The notes: generated by a model not told the origin, from the letters alone. A stretch of DNA of 64,000 nucleotides from Hyaloperonospora brassicae (GCA_947650285.1 CANTFL010001315.1:1-64000); one strand, 5' to 3'; counted from the stretch's first letter, positions 12,609-25,630 are shown. Translations and numbers: made by a program.

Positions 12609-12976
12609 TGCTTCTGCACAAAATACAACCAAAACAATTTCATTGTCGCACTACTGCAGAGCAAATCCTACACAGCCTCATGCTCCCCCTTCCCCCTGAC
12701 TACACTATAGGTCGCTCGCATTTAAAAACTTAACTAGTGCCCACAAAATTTGTGGAGGTACCCTCGGCTTGATATCCACCAATTTGAGTTTAATGTTTAT
12801 ATTGTACTTTGTCCCCACTTCGATACACAGTGTCGCAGACAATGATTCTGGATTTGCTTCAAATAGTGTCATGGACACTAAATTTACCGAACACAAATTA
12901 GTGTCACACCATAATTATGGCATGGACACTATATCTTGTGCGTGGACCGAAGGGTACTACACATGGATTGGTGTCG

Positions 12977-13001
12977 CGGACACTAAATATGATGTCCACT
13001 G
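12977..13001 (-). repeat. Right terminal inverted repeat of the pogo-like transposon
   Basis: Reverse complement begins CAGTG and ends TATTTAGTGTCCG, matching 10544-10568 at 21 of 25 positions. TA follows at 13002. Confidence 0.78.
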
Positions 13002-13343
13002 TACTGATATTCTATATTACCTACTCTCATATATATATATCAGTTACATATCCAGTCGTCGCTCATTTTACCAATTCTCAGTATCTAATTCCTGACGGCA
13101 GCGTGCTATCAACCGATTGCTCATCTTCTGTCAATGCATCTCCTAGAGCCACGTGTATGTCTCTCCCAACTTCCACATATTACCTCTACATACATTGAAA
13201 AAAGGGAAAGAATACCAGCGCAATCGATGATTTTGCCTTTATTCATCGTTTGACAGCCGTTTAAGCTCAGCGAGGAAGGTCTACTAGCTAGCTATCACTA
13301 TATAAAAAATTACTCAGAGGGTTAACTCAGCGATCCGCCAATT

Positions 13344-13857
13344 ATATATCAGAGTGAGCCCGTTTCATAATAAATTGATACGAATGTATCAAATTGAAAT
13401 TTTATCTATTTCAGATAATATTAATCAACATTACTCGAGGAAGGTGATGCTATCGATTATTATCCTCGAGGGTAATATTTGTGGGTGCGCCACGTAATGG
13501 GTGATGTACACGGTACATCAGCCAAATTAACCACTAATCGCCGTTGGACGTGCGCAAAGGGTTGTGAGCAAGAAACCCGCATAGAAAATTGTAGTTTAAC
13601 ATATTCACAGCAACTCAAAGAAGGTTAACTAAACGAAACTTATATATATTAAATAAATGTTCTTTTTCTCTTAAACAGAGATTTCTAGCTTCGTTTTTTT
13701 TCTCGCGCTTCCTCACGCCACGTGTACGAGATCCTAGCTCTGTTTTCTTCCTCGCACTTCCTCACACCACGGGTACGTGACGTGAGAAAGTACACAGCCT
13801 TGTGTTTAGTCAACACAGGGTCTTACCAATCATCTGGTAAGAGCTTGCACCGTTACA
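13344..13857 (+). repeat. 5' LTR of decayed Gypsy element, family B
   Basis: About 514 bases ending GCACCGTTACA at 13857, directly followed by the primer-binding site. The left edge is mutated, and its position is inferred by alignment with the copy at 27400. The LTR is rich in short hairpins, for example CTTACCAATCATCTGGTAAG (13822-13841), GTGTTTAGTCAACAC and GATGTACACGGTACATC. It shares general architecture and termini with family A. Confidence 0.72.
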
Positions 13858-13859
13858 AC

Positions 13860-13868
13860 TGGTAGCAC
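13860..13868 (+). other. Primer-binding site of the Gypsy element
   Basis: TGGTAGCAC begins two bases after the LTR end. TGG pairs with the CCA end of a tRNA. The primer tRNA was not identified. Confidence 0.5.
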
Positions 13869-13974
13869 TTTGTAGTCCGTCGAACTACCACGACCATCTC
13901 ATCTAACATGAACGTACTAGATGAAGAGAAAACTTTCACGTCACGCGTGAATGCTTTAACCATTTGAGTGGCAT

Positions 13975-15400
13975 TGAATGAAATGCAAAAGAACGTATGA
14001 GTCTTACCGTCGGCGAAACCGCCATTACACTATGTTAAATTCTCTTGACAGGGACCAACAACCATTCGTTAAAGCCAGGTTCATTCAAAATGAACTTGTT
14101 TCCCAAAGAGAGAAACTAGCCTCGATTCACCAACAAGGCTCTCAACAGGCCGAGCAGGTGCTCAAAAGACAGAGCTGTTGAGACAGCTACAATTCAACGC
14201 TGCTATGTGTGGGACGAAACACACGCGTCGTCCCGAAATTTTGAAGTTTGATATCTCCCAGTACAGAGGAAATGAGCAAAACTCCCTGTTTTTATGATTT
14301 ATCGAATTATACAGAGCCATAAAGGTACGTTGCACCGACGAAGAGCAAATGAACTCACATTTTCTCAAACCCACTTGACGGGGCGTGCTAAGACTTGGGC
14401 GCTAGGGCTCGAGAATAACGACTTATATGCTTTTGAGTCGCTTGAATCCTTAAAAACCCCTGCTCAAACGGACGTCAGAGCCGCCACGGGCTAAGTTCAG
14501 GGTTCGATCAGAGCTCCTTAAAATCAAGCAGGGTAAGCGTGACGTGCACTCTTACGCTCAACGTATACGACTCCTTGCGAGTAGGATAACTACTAATCCG
14601 GTTTATGAAACCCGTTGATCACTGTGTTCATGAAGGGCTCGCAGTGAAACACGAGGACTTGAGCCTGAGACAGGCTCATGCTAGCTCAAGCTCTTATCGT
14701 CCACCTAGACGAAAAGAGACTGGAGGTCCAGAGACAATGAACCTATGTAATGTTGTGAGCGAGATACCTCTCTCTTTAAACAACAAGCGATTGCAGAAGT
14801 GCAATCACTGCCAATAGTTAGGACACTACGCTTACGAGTATAGTGCCCCTCGCCCAGTACCTAGCAGTACTGAGCTGAATGGTCGACCTTTCGCCAGAAA
14901 GGGCAATGGGCGTGGGTCCAGCAATGTTGCGATATCGCAACAGCGAAGCAGACCATCAAAAAATGGACGGGGTCAGTACTGATCCATCAGCCTTAAGAGA
15001 ATTTGCATATCTCTTGACGAAAGTTGCTCCAGATACACAAGTAATGTGTGGCTCTGCACTTGGTAATGAGATATCACTCATCACCTTGAAGTTGCAAGTG
15101 AGAAAGAACTTGTCACTTCTAGCCCTAGTTGACTGTGGGGCGTTGAATTTTTGTGTTCGTCGCCAGACACTTGACTCTAGAAGACTCAAGTTCGCTGAGC
15201 GCTACATCCCGCAAACGAAAATGCATGTGCGCCTTTCCACTGGGGCATTAATAACCGATAAGAAACGTGTAATATAAATCCACTACACGTTAGAGGGCGA
15301 ACGGTACGATGAGATTTCATCGTACTGGATCTGGATGAAAAATTTGATGTCATCATGGGATTGACTCGGTTCAGAAGGTACGAGCCAAGGGTGAGCTGTC
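13975..15400 (+). pseudogene. Gypsy gag and protease remnants
   Basis: Plus-strand gag pieces: 13978-14181, and 14294-14494 with TGRAKTWALGLEN. A CCHC zinc knuckle lies near 14795-14850 (CNHCQ, stop, LGHYAYEC), where the stop interrupts an otherwise normal C-x2-C-x4-H-x4-C spacing. A retropepsin-like segment follows near 15130 (ALVDCGALNFCVRRQTLD), with Cys at the position where the family has Thr or Ser in the D-T/S-G-A active site. Many stops. The order gag, knuckle, protease matches Ty3/Gypsy elements. Confidence 0.72.
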
Positions 15401-16259
15401 AGCATCGATCCGTGATGATATCTACCGCTTGTTCATCAGATGGCCATCTGGTGAACGCCTAGGAGTGTCTACAGGATTGTGGTGTACCGCGAGCGAGTGC
15501 GATGGTCTCACTTGCGGTACGGTCGTTAGCACGACTGCACAAGGCTTAAGTTTAGTTGATCACTACACTGTGGAGCAAGCTTTCGGCGGCTGTATAGAAG
15601 TACAGGCAGCGCAGAAGGTCCAACAATCGAATAAGTGGAGTGGACCGGAATATGGATGCGTGCCTGGCAAAGAAAATCCTAGAAAGAACAAATTGTTTGT
15701 GTAGAAAACGGCAGCGCAGTAATCTTAGGTTAACTAGAGAGTCGACCTTTGAGGATTAGTACCTTAATATGGTTGCATAGGCACGTTCAGAAGACGTTGA
15801 GAGAATAAGCCTACGTGCTTGAGGAAGTAATTGCTCAAGAATTACTTGCTGAAAGATTAGGCTCTCAGCATCCTGAGCGGACAAGCCCTCAGCAGTCTGT
15901 GGAAACATGTTCCGACGAAGAAACCGAGACGTTGAACGTCGTATTCAATGTTGGATCAAGCGTAGGCGCTTATACGTTTGATCTTATTGCGCGTGCGAAG
16001 TTATCTTTGGAGATAACGCAATTGGCAACGTAGTAGCCAAAACGCATCTTGCGTGATCTGCGTAGTAGCAAGGTCAAGCAGATATGCATAATCGTCACAT
16101 AGGATGATTATGTGACCGATATTCGGTCGGCAACAGTGTTAGCTAAGGAAGAACGGATTCGCAGCAGCTCTTCAATGAACGAAAGTGTCCTCGAAAGAGA
16201 CTCGTATTGAGCGGTGCACGTCTTAATCCTGGGAGGCTCTTCAGATAAAGTCTTTGTAT

Positions 16260-17640
16260 CAGGATTTAAAAAAGTTTAGGGATGTATACCCGGATTCAGC
16301 CCCATGAGAGTTGCCTGAGGATAGAGGAACACGACATGAGATTGAGCTCCAACCGGGATCGAAGTGCTGTGTCATGAAGCAGTGGCCACTGCCTTGTGAG
16401 CAAGTAATAGCGATTGACAAATTCTTTGCCGATACGCTTAGCAGCGGGCCATGTGAGGGAATCAACTTCCGTTCACAGCTCTCCGACCTTCTGTGTGCAA
16501 AAAGCCACAGGAGGATGGCGGATAGTGCACGCGTTCGACATTTGACAGCTGCAGTGGTTCGGCTCAGACGTCGATACCGAGGAAAAACGTAATCAGAGAT
16601 GGTATGTTTAGGCGCTTCATCTTCACGTCATGGATCTGGTTGATGATTTATATCAGATCCTCGTGCGTGAATGGAACATCCTTTACATAGCTGTGAGCAC
16701 TCCCAGCGGGGTGCTGTGGGAGTGGCTAGTTATGCCACAGGATCTGAGTTATGCCCCTGCAACATTCAACAGATTTGTACCAAATCTGTTGAGACCGGTG
16801 CGGGACTTCGCACCGAGTTACTTCGACGATGTGTTCGTCCATATTCGGGCTATGGACGGAAAGACGGACGTTTAAATTCACAGAACTCACGTTCGTAAGG
16901 TTCTTCAACTTATGTGCAAGCACAAGTTGTACGACAATCTCAAGAAGGAAATATTCGCGACAAGTGAAATACCACTTCTTGGGTGCATCGAAGGTAAACA
17001 CGGCGTACGCCATGATCCCGAACAGATCAAGGCGATCACCGACTGGCCAGTGCCAGTCGATGTCAAGGGAATAAGAAAGTTCCTTGGTCTTGCGGCGTAC
17101 TTGCACAAGTACTCGCGCAAATACGCCGAGATAACTGTGCATCTTTCTTGTTTACTTAAGAAAAATGTGAACTGGTCGTGGAACGCTTTCTGTCATAATT
17201 TATTTATAGGGATCAAGCAGAGATTGTCGCAATCCCCATACTGGCAATTGTAGATCAGGACAGACCATTCCGTGTGGTCTGAGACGCCAAAGATTTTGCG
17301 ATCGACCTTGCGTTGATGCAATTTGATGCAGATTGCGCGTAGCGCGCTGTCTGCCCTCAATCGCGTCAGCTGCAAACGGCTGAGTGTAATTTCTCAGTGC
17401 ATGACAAAGATCTTCTTTCCATGAAGTATGCACTGGCTAAGTTACGCGTCAATCTCTTGGGAGAAAGACCGTTCGTCGTCTTTACGGACCATGTGTCACT
17501 ACACACAACCGCGAACAGTTCACATCGTCCTCAAATAATGGCGGGGTGGATGTATTTCTTCGCGAAGTACAAATTCTCTGTAGAGTAGAAGCCAGGACGG
17601 CTGAACGTCGCCGCTGATGCGCTATTGCGCCGTCACGATT
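16260..17640 (+). pseudogene. Gypsy reverse transcriptase and RNase H remnants
   Basis: Reverse transcriptase motifs are clear on the plus strand: RHEIELQPG and MKQWPLP near 16330-16390, VSTPSGVLWEWLVMPQDLS at about 16690-16750, APATFNRF, and the catalytic box SYFDDVFVH near 16818-16844 (Phe in place of the usual Tyr or Val before DD). The thumb/connection follows in another frame (GIRKFLGLAAYLHKYSRKYAE, about 17071-17130). RNase H is recognisable near 17250-17640 (FTDHVSLHT, then GRLNVAADALLRR). Frameshifts and stops throughout make it non-functional. The domain order fits Ty3/Gypsy. Confidence 0.85.
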
Positions 17641-17773
17641 TCCAGCCGGGATCGCAATCCAACAGTGAACACAACACAAACCCACTGTTGCGGCATTCAC
17701 AGTCGGTGTCCCGTCGCCTAATTTACTTGAAGACGTATGAAAGGCGTAAGAAGAAGATAAGGATCTTCTGCGC

Positions 17774-18960
17774 TTGACGGATAATCTGGTGGATCCATCT
17801 CACAAACTACTGAATAATTTATCGGCTTTGTACCGTTTCTCATTGGATCAGTACAAAACACACAACCGGTTGCTGTGCTATACATCAGTTGCCGGCGACA
17901 TGCCTCGTGCCGTTGTCCCCGCTCATAACAATTTGCGCTTGCGCATCATGTATGAGTGTCACGATGCCTCAACAAGTGAATATCGTGGTCGGGAAAAGGT
18001 TTACCTTACGGTAAGCCGTGACATTTGCTATCCCCGACTATATCAGTTTGTGCGCAAGTACATTCGTGCTTGCGAGGTTCGTCCGACGGGCGAAGCCTAT
18101 TCCCTCACCCCGTACACTCCTATAGCCTCTACGTGATCTAGAAGAGTGCTGCCAGTCCGTTTTCATGGACTTCGTATTCGGTTTCCCCTAATACGACCAC
18201 AAGAATAATGGTATTCCTGTGTTCGTTGACCGGCCCAACAAGATGGTGCATCTTGGCGCAGTACCCGAGTCGATCATGGCCCAAGTCTGTGCACGCGTCT
18301 TTATCGACACGATATTTCGATTCCGCAGGTTACCCCTTAAACTCGTGTCCGAACGTGACCCTCAGCTCAAGGTATAGTTTTGGCAATCCGTGTACCGACC
18401 TCTTTGAACGCGTTTAAAGATGTCCACATCGTACCATCTTGAAACTGATGGTCAGCCAGAACGAGTGAACCGGTTCCTCGAAGAGATACTTCGAGGATAC
18501 GTCGACTCGTTCTCGAGTTGGAGCAAAATCCTACCTACGGTGGGAGTCGCCAGCAATAATTCGGTGCATGCTTTAACCCGGCACACACCGGTTTTCGTGA
18601 ATGGCTTACGCCATCCGCGTCTTCTCACCCTCTTAGAGTGTGACTCTTTATTAAGGGGGTAGAGACTCGCCCGAGCAAGAACTGTCCTAGTTTTTGCTCA
18701 TCGCGTGTCGACTCTAATGTCGTCACGTATGATGCTGAGCTGATGTCGATCAGGTCGACATCGAAGATGAAGATCATCTCAATAATAGCGATGACGCTAT
18801 TATTGACTCAGATGAAGATGACGATGCTGGTATTTTAAGCATCCCCAACGACTATTTAGCGAGGATGACGACACCCTTGATGATGAATAGAAAGCGCAGA
18901 GGGCCCTATCTCCGCTTCAAAGAAGGCAAACTGAACAAAACAATGTCGAGTCAGCGGAGT
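17774..18960 (+). pseudogene. Gypsy integrase remnants
   Basis: The open frame 17774-18136 covers the zinc-binding N-terminal region (IMYECHDASTSEYRGREK, with an incomplete HHCC arrangement) and ends before the catalytic core. Core pieces follow in other frames: FMDFVFG near 18160, VFVDRPNKMVHLGAVPESI near 18220, FIDTIFRFRRLPLKLVSERD near 18300, and the TDGQPERVNRFLEEILR segment at 18445-18500 with the conserved catalytic Glu region. Multiple stops. It lies directly downstream of RNase H as expected for Gypsy. Confidence 0.8.
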
Positions 18961-19079
18961 AATTTCTGCTGGCTCGAGAATCAGTGGTTTATTTCGTGTA
19001 GGAACTCATCGCTTATGCGGTAAGCCAACAGAAAAGAATCGCTGACAAGAATGAAAAAGCTAATTGTTTTTATAAAAAG

Positions 19080-19440
19080 GCGATTTAGTCCTACTTTCTA
19101 CAATTAACCTACCTCGACACTTAGTGAAGAATGTGGGCAGCAGTAAATACTGCTTAAGTACATCGGCCCCTTCCGTGTGTTTCGCCGACAAGGCAACGCA
19201 TATACGATTAAGCTTCCGCGTAGGATACGTACGCACTCTACGTTTTACGTGGGGAGCCTCCGACCGTACTGTCAGTACGAGCCCTCTTCCGACGATGAAG
19301 ATATACTCCACGTTAAAGAATCTATATCAGATTATTGCGCTCGCGCTCCAGACGTTCGGTCTGGTCGCGTAGTTAAAAGGCCTCTCTACTCAGCTGGGAT
19401 ATCTCCCTGCGAGCTGTCGCCAGCTCGATAACGAAGGAAC
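19080..19440 (+). pseudogene. Gypsy integrase C-terminal / chromodomain-adjacent remnant
   Basis: The frame at 19170-19290 reads GNAYTIKLPRRIRTHSTFYVGSLRPY, the typical post-integrase segment before a chromodomain in oomycete and fungal Gypsy elements (quoted in two parts: GNAYTIKLPRR and IRTHSTFYVGSLRPY). A chromodomain itself is not clear in the following 600 bases. Confidence 0.62.
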
Positions 19441-20054
19441 AGACGTCCCGCTCGACCTGAAGATGTCCGAGGGCGCAATCGGCACGATCCTTTGCCCGAT
19501 CAGCCTCACGATCGTTGAGGTGCCGCAGCACAGAATCGGTCAGAGCGTAATGTATGTCCCTCTTTTGATCAAATCCTCGCGCAATGCAACGAAGTCGCGA
19601 ACCATCAGGTGCTGGTCGAGATGGTGAGTTGAACGAATTTGAGGAGATTTTTCTCCTCCTCTACATTATTTGGTGGACTCACATATTGGTCTACGCTTGT
19701 TTGTGAAGCGCATCTTGAACCATCGTGACGCATCAGAAAAAAGGACGAATTACCTCGTCTAGTTGCGGAGGTGTTCACCTTCGCGGAACAGGTGGGACCC
19801 CCTCTGTCAGCTGATGTTGGATGTCCCCGTTCTCGTCGCAAGGGTTTGATGAGACTCACCCTTTGAAAGTGTAAAGCCATCGTCTAACGAATTCCAGGCG
19901 TGTTCGTAAACGAATTGTAAATTACTAGTCCCTTGGTTCACTCAAATGAGATGCGCGCTCTTTAATAGCCTGATTATGGAGCCCCATAGGGACGCGAGCA
20001 GAGATGTCAACACAACTCGATCAGTTCTACCCCACAGGAGACGAAGGAAACCTT
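19440..20054. other. Probable Gypsy 3' internal remains
   Basis: No intact ORF. The minus-strand frame at 19605-19880 is a shadow. Plus-strand fragments such as VAEVFTFAEQVGPPLSA suggest decayed pol-tail sequence. No LTR follows directly; the next element (family C copy 2) starts at 20055. Confidence 0.4.
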
Positions 20055-21094
20055 AGTGGTATAGTAGGTAGTCAGATCTGTGACAATACATTTTCAGCGT
20101 TACAACACAACAACTGCCGGGCTAGTCGGCGAAGTTGGGCTTGTACATCGGGTTGATCCCCTCCGCGGGTTCGATCCTTCGAGCTCAGTTGTGGCTCTCG
20201 CTTCGCTGAATACCTCCAACCAATGACACTCCTTTCCATACGACCTCCTGAGATCAGCAGTTTTCGTTCCTCTGATCCTGTGACCTCGTACCAATGGTTA
20301 GACGTCGGCGTTTTCACGCTTTTACAGATCGCCGTGCGCAGTATACGCCCTACTGGAAGTCTTAAGGTGTTCTTGGTTAAAGACCCACCGGCTCGTTGCT
20401 TGACGAGTCTTTGGACAGTGTCGTCTACTGGGTCACTGGCTCGCCATTCGCCGCCATTCTCGAGTCTTAAAGCGGTACTGTCTATTGTTTCACCGGCCCG
20501 CCTTGGGACGAGATTTAAAGTGGTGCCGATTACTAGGGCACCGTCTCACCGAGCGACGAGGCTATCTTACGTTTGAAGAAAGTAGCGGTCAACCCGGGCC
20601 GACTTAACGCTTGGCACTTCCAATCGAGACCTCTGCTAGCTATTCTCCTCGAGGCTTGACAGCAGGCATAATCCAGCCCACGCAGGGACTTACCTCAAAA
20701 GTGTACACGTGTCTTGGACTTGGAAAATTAGCCCGGTCAGCTCTGTATTGATTATATCTTATTCTATTCCTAATTACAAAGGACGCTTGAGTGGTTTTCC
20801 TTCATCCTCCTCGACATCATATACTAATACCTAGTGGGATGGACCATTCGTCATCTTGCTCTCTCATCGCGGCTTGGCTCTTCGAGACTTGACTCATCGG
20901 TTCTTCCCTCGTTGAGTCCTCTCTCGCCGAGTCTTCCTTCGTTGAAATTTGGCTTGTCTTGCCTGTTATTGTTGATTTTTTATTCGTCAAGCCTTGATTC
21001 GTCGGCTTCGATGTGCTACGACTTCTCTCGTCGGGTTCACTACTCCTATAATGAAGTCAAAATTAGGGAATGTCACGTCTGGAAATTCCCTACA
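20055..21094 (-). repeat. Left LTR (3' LTR) of family C copy 2
   Basis: 1040 bases; plus-strand edges AGTGGTATAG and AAATTCCCTACA. Nearly identical to the right LTR over roughly 20310-20890, moderately diverged in the first 280 bases, and strongly diverged over 20900-21040 before converging again at the end. Confidence 0.85.
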
Positions 21095-22809
21095 TAACAA
21101 CTACCCCGGTCACGATACGAACCTAAATGGCGATTATATCGACCAGTATTTCATAATATTTCCACATATCGGCATTACTGATTTTTCTCTTTCCTCTTTC
21201 TCCGACCCATGGTACGCAGTGAAACGTCGTGCTGGCTCTCTTGTCCGTGCAGATTTGAAATTTTCGCCTTATGCGTTGAACCGTACCGCTCAGTCTCAGT
21301 CACCGGATACGTCGCCCAGTCCAGTCAATTCCGCTGCTTGCGTTATGGTGATCGTTTTTATCCTTCTCTCTCGCTTCTAGATCCGTACTGACCCGTTGTG
21401 ATCCGTGGGGTTCTAATTCTCCGCCCTGTCTAGACTAAATTGCTTTTAATGCCGTCGTTTCGGGAGTCACCAGTCAACTTATCGACCTGCTCCCCGACGC
21501 CGACGACTTATTGCTCGGTGACATTGCTTCGCCGAGTTCGCCTGATGACTCGAAGATGCGGTAGGTCTGCAACGGTTGCAGCTTGGTCACCAAGGTTTCC
21601 CTCCGTCTTACTCAACCCAGATGATGCCGCCGCTCTGTGATCTTGTTACCAAGTGTCTCTGCCTTCAAAGCGTTGCCTTGGCGATGTCTCGTACCTAAAC
21701 GTTTCAAGTTTGACTATTGTTGAAATTCGTCGGACAATGAGACGTATGGGCCACCAAGCTCAGCAGCGTGAGGTATACGTGGGTGGATCTTTGCCACAAT
21801 ATTATAGGTGACACGGCCTCTGCTCGACGCGTCTACGCGCCAATCCATCCGGCAGGCCACGTTACTCACCGACTTGTTCGTCCTCACCAGTGGGGATGCC
21901 GTTGTGTCTCTCGACGAAACGGACTTGGTAGCGCGGTTGTACGTCGTGATTGCACATTCGGAGCGGAGTAGCGCACACGTCGTCGACTGATGGAAGGCAC
22001 GATCGCCGATTCCAAGGAACTGCGCTTTACTGACGACGAACCAGGTGGAGGTTGCTCCTTGGCAAGCAGCTGTTCTGAATACTACCAGTGTCATTCAATT
22101 ACCGAAGAAATCGATCTTCACTCTCGAAAGGAAGCCGCTTGAGTGTCTTCTTAGCGCGCAAACTGACTTGAATTGGCGAAAAAGATTATCTACAGCGTGC
22201 AAGTGGAGCTCCAAGCGCGGGAACGCAAATCCCTCGCCTTACTGGTCGACTAGCCGATTCTCGAGCCCAAAAAATAGCTATACACGGAGTCGCGATGACT
22301 TATAAATGCCACTTACAAGAAACCACCATGGCCATATGTAATGGTGATGACCACGACTTACGTAATGCCCGAGGACTTATTGACGTCCATCGACGCGTTT
22401 TTGGCGGCTTGAGTAACAGGATTCGACATCATCGTGTTCCGTGGCCCCTCGATCCCAGTATCACTTCTGCGGCTATCAACGGCATCGAAGCTCCGGGTTT
22501 AAATACGCATATCCCTTATTTTTACTATCGCTTGTGTCGCCTTCTCACTTAGCGATTTCCCGACGTCATCCAAATCGGCTCGACGACAGGTTCCCAGGAT
22601 TTATCTCTTTGGACAAACTCGATCGGTTGGTCGTCGATTGGGGTTCGCCCAGCGAAACTCGTTTCGCATTGATGGACTCTATCCCTATCTAACGCCTGAT
22701 GTCCTTCTCAACTTCTTCGCCGTCGACCAGCTCGCACATCACTCACCTGCAATATACACCACCTGCGTCCCTTTTTCGTGGCAAGATGCCAACCGAGGGC
22801 ACATCAAGG

Positions 22810-23175
22810 TAATCGTAGTCGAGTTGTCGAATTAGGGGTCGTCGAATTTGAGGTCGTTGAAGTCATGGTCACCAAAGTCGAGGTCGTCAAACTGAAGTTT
22901 CTCAAAGTCAGGGTCGTCAGAGTCAAGGTCACCGAAGTCGAGGTCGTCGGAGCCGATGACGTCGAATTGGAGGTCGTCAAATCAGAGGTCGTCGAAGTCA
23001 ATCACTAAGACTTGGAGGTCGTTAAAGTCTAGGTTGTTGAATTGAAGGTCGTCGAACCCGAGGCCGTCGAAAGAATTGTCGTCGAAATTAGAGGTCATCG
23101 AAGTCAAGGTCGTCGAATCCGATCTCGTCGGATTAAAGGTCTTTAAACTCATGATCGTCGAGCTCGAGGTCGTAT
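22810..23175. repeat. Degenerate GGTCGTCGAA tandem array
   Basis: About 365 bases built from imperfect 15-18-base units around GAGGTCGTCGAAGTC. It gives artificial low-complexity ORFs on both strands (Val/Glu/Lys-rich on plus, Thr/Ser/Asp-rich on minus). It lies in the non-gag part of family C copy 2. Confidence 0.75.
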
Positions 23176-23815
23176 ATGAAACCCGCGACCTCACGACCGC
23201 TGGGTAACTCTGAGTAACCGCTGGGGTAGGCAAGCGGTGGTTCCTAGGGCTTCGCCGAGCCGGAGAACCCGCCACGATAGTCGAACGTGGGGAGTTGAAA
23301 AGCGCAAGCAAGGACGAATCATTAATTCCGCTTACATCCCAAGTCGATGGATTCACCGACGCTAGTGAAGCGGAATGCTACAGTTTCGGCGTCGTCGAAA
23401 CCGATTTGCTGGACGTAAAGACCAGACTCCACGAGCGAGGTGACGACAACTATTGGCCGGACGTAGAGACAGGACTTAAAAATGTGAGACTAACGGACTG
23501 GTGTAACTGAAGCCGTCACGACTTGCATCTGCTCCTGCTTCCATTTAGTCCGAGTCAGAGTCGGAACTGTAGTCACGAAGGTGTTCTTGTGCACTTTCTT
23601 CCTCGACGAATCGTACAAGTTGGTTTTGCGGCTCCCTCTGCGCTCATCGAGCGCTGCTCGCAGGTGTTTCGTGGATGTCGATGAAAGGTAAACGCGTAGA
23701 CTACAATTATAGTCTCGGTTGTTGTTCCAGCACGACGTACCATGTCGATCATCACCATGACTCATCCAATGGTCATTTCGTCGATCGGGTCGATTGCTTT
23801 TACGATCATTGGACC

Positions 23816-25600
23816 TTAACTCACGTCTCGGTTCACTACAATAAATACTATCATCCCTTTCCTTCCTTCACCTATCTCGTGTCTCTCTGTCTCTCTCTTG
23901 TAACGATTTAACCTGTCTCCGGTGTTCACGCAGTCACGCTGTTTCTTTCGCGTTTCGCCGATCAAACGATGACTGATAATCTTCTCCACGCGCTGTATAC
24001 CATCGAGTCGTAGCGGGTAGAAAAAATCCATCAAGTCGTCGTCACCGCAGTTTAACAGGAAGTGCTCGATGTGGTAGACAGCATTTCCACCTACTTTCTC
24101 ATGCTGAATCGGCGCCGTCCGTACATAAACTTCCATTTGCAGTAGGAAATCACACACGTGTTCGCTCTCATCATACTTCGACGAGTGGTACATCGACCTA
24201 GCGGACTGGTCGAAGTGCGAGCGGTTGTAGTCCATAAAAGCTTCGCTGAGGGGCCTTTCACTTCCGCGGGGTCTTCTACAGGAGTTTTCCTACCCACTCT
24301 TGGCTGCTTTGTACAGGCACAGCGAAAAGGCTCGCATTACTCTTCAATCGGTTGGAACTTCCCTTCATATCGTAAGTAAAACGCTTGATCCATTGCGAGG
24401 CACTGTCAGACCGATAACGATTCCCTTCAAATCTGGTGATCTTTTCTAATGGCGCGTTTGTGCTTACTTCCATGAAGTGGCCTCTTTCACTTTCATCATC
24501 ACCTTAGTAAACTGTCTGTTAAGGCTATATGATCCATCATCGGCCTCTTGATGATGCTCGTACGCGTCTTCATCCTCTTCGTAGTACTCATCGCCTTTCG
24601 TCATCTTCTTCCCCTCTTGATAGCTTAGTCGTGGAGTTTCTATATCCCGTGGAGTGCGCATTGGTGTGATTATGTGAGAATCAACTTGGTACGGCGTGCC
24701 TTCCACCATCGAGAAGACTCCACGTTTCGGCTCCGGGGTTTTCGGTAGCGGCGTGCTCGCCGGTCCCATGTCTTCGACTTCTCGCACAGCTCGCTCATCG
24801 ATGAATGGTGCTGGTCTATTTTGTTCCAGGATCCCATGTCCGCCTGAGTTCGACGGTATAACGGATCGAGGGACTTTGTTCCGCCTTTTGCTCGAACACT
24901 TCATTCATCTTGCGCTTCCACCTCACCAACTCGCTGTCCACCAAGCGAACCTCAAAGTCCGCTAAAATCAGCTTCGTGGGCACAATCTCGCACTTATATC
25001 CCTATGCTCGCAGAAGCAGCACCGTGCTGTCGGCCAGCTTTTCTAGAGACATGCTGTTGAGGCGTTGCATTAGATCATTGATTAGATTCGCCCACGTCGC
25101 TTGGTAGGCTGCCTTGGTCTTGAACACTTAGAACCAGCAACTCTTCTTCATTTTCTCGACGAGTCGGCACAGAGCCCGATTCGCCAGAGGTGTCTTGGCA
25201 TCAATCTTGGCCCTAGAAGCTAGCGGGGTGGCTCTCACCAGCGGTCACACCTTAACCACGATCTTCTTCTTCGTCGCGCTCTTCGGCTTGACGTTTATCA
25301 ACCCCGCGAGGGTTGATGACATGGCCCACATGAAGAGAACGTTATTCCGCTTCATGGCTGAACACAACGGCATCGTTGTCATCAGCGTGTCCATCCTCAT
25401 CACTATCTTTGCCAATCGCTTTGAAGTCGTCGAAATGAATGCCTCGATCTACCCTCGTATCTGCGTGGGTGATGATCAATTTCACGGGGTTCGACTCATC
25501 ACGCGGAGTCCTTCCTGCTTTCACTGGGGTCGTGCCGCTTGCTTTTTTCTATTCGATGGCCACAATGCTCCTTACTTTTTGGCACCTGCTGAAACAATCG
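23816..25600 (-). pseudogene. Gag of family C copy 2, broken
   Basis: Minus-strand gag in several frames. The N-terminal part is at 24904-24464 (146 codons, Pro/Glu-rich with EYYEEDEDAYEHH). The central part at 24473-24276 has the block RSDSASQWIKRFTYDMKG. The capsid-like C-terminal part at 24235-23816 has HFLLNCGDDDLMDFFYP, matching the gag at 1380-1661. An intact gene would read through these blocks, so two or more frameshifts separate them. The acidic N-terminus, W-x-K-R-F motif and HFLLNC block together identify oomycete LTR-element Gag. Confidence 0.68.
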
Positions 25601-25613
25601 CACACCCTGAATT

Positions 25614-25630
25614 CCCGGGTCGCGGCACCA
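25614..25630 (-). other. tRNA primer-binding site of family C copy 2
   Basis: On the minus strand reads TGGTGCCGCGACCCGGG, identical to the site at 3092-3108 and adjacent to the LTR edge at 25633. Confidence 0.78.

Larger units (their letters stand above)
10544..13001 (+). mobile_element. Pogo-like DNA transposon with both ends recognisable
   Basis: The element begins CAGTGCTCACCG and ends with the inverted counterpart. Its 25-base terminal repeats match at 21 positions, and both outer edges are followed by TA (10542-10543 and 13002-13003), the target duplication of the Tc1/mariner-pogo superfamily. Sub-terminal copies of a TTAGTGTC motif occur near 10593, 10660, 12875 and 12895, likely transposase-binding repeats. 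The interior holds a zinc-finger plus DDE transposase with broken frames. About 2.46 kb long. A dead autonomous element by inference. Confidence 0.8.
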
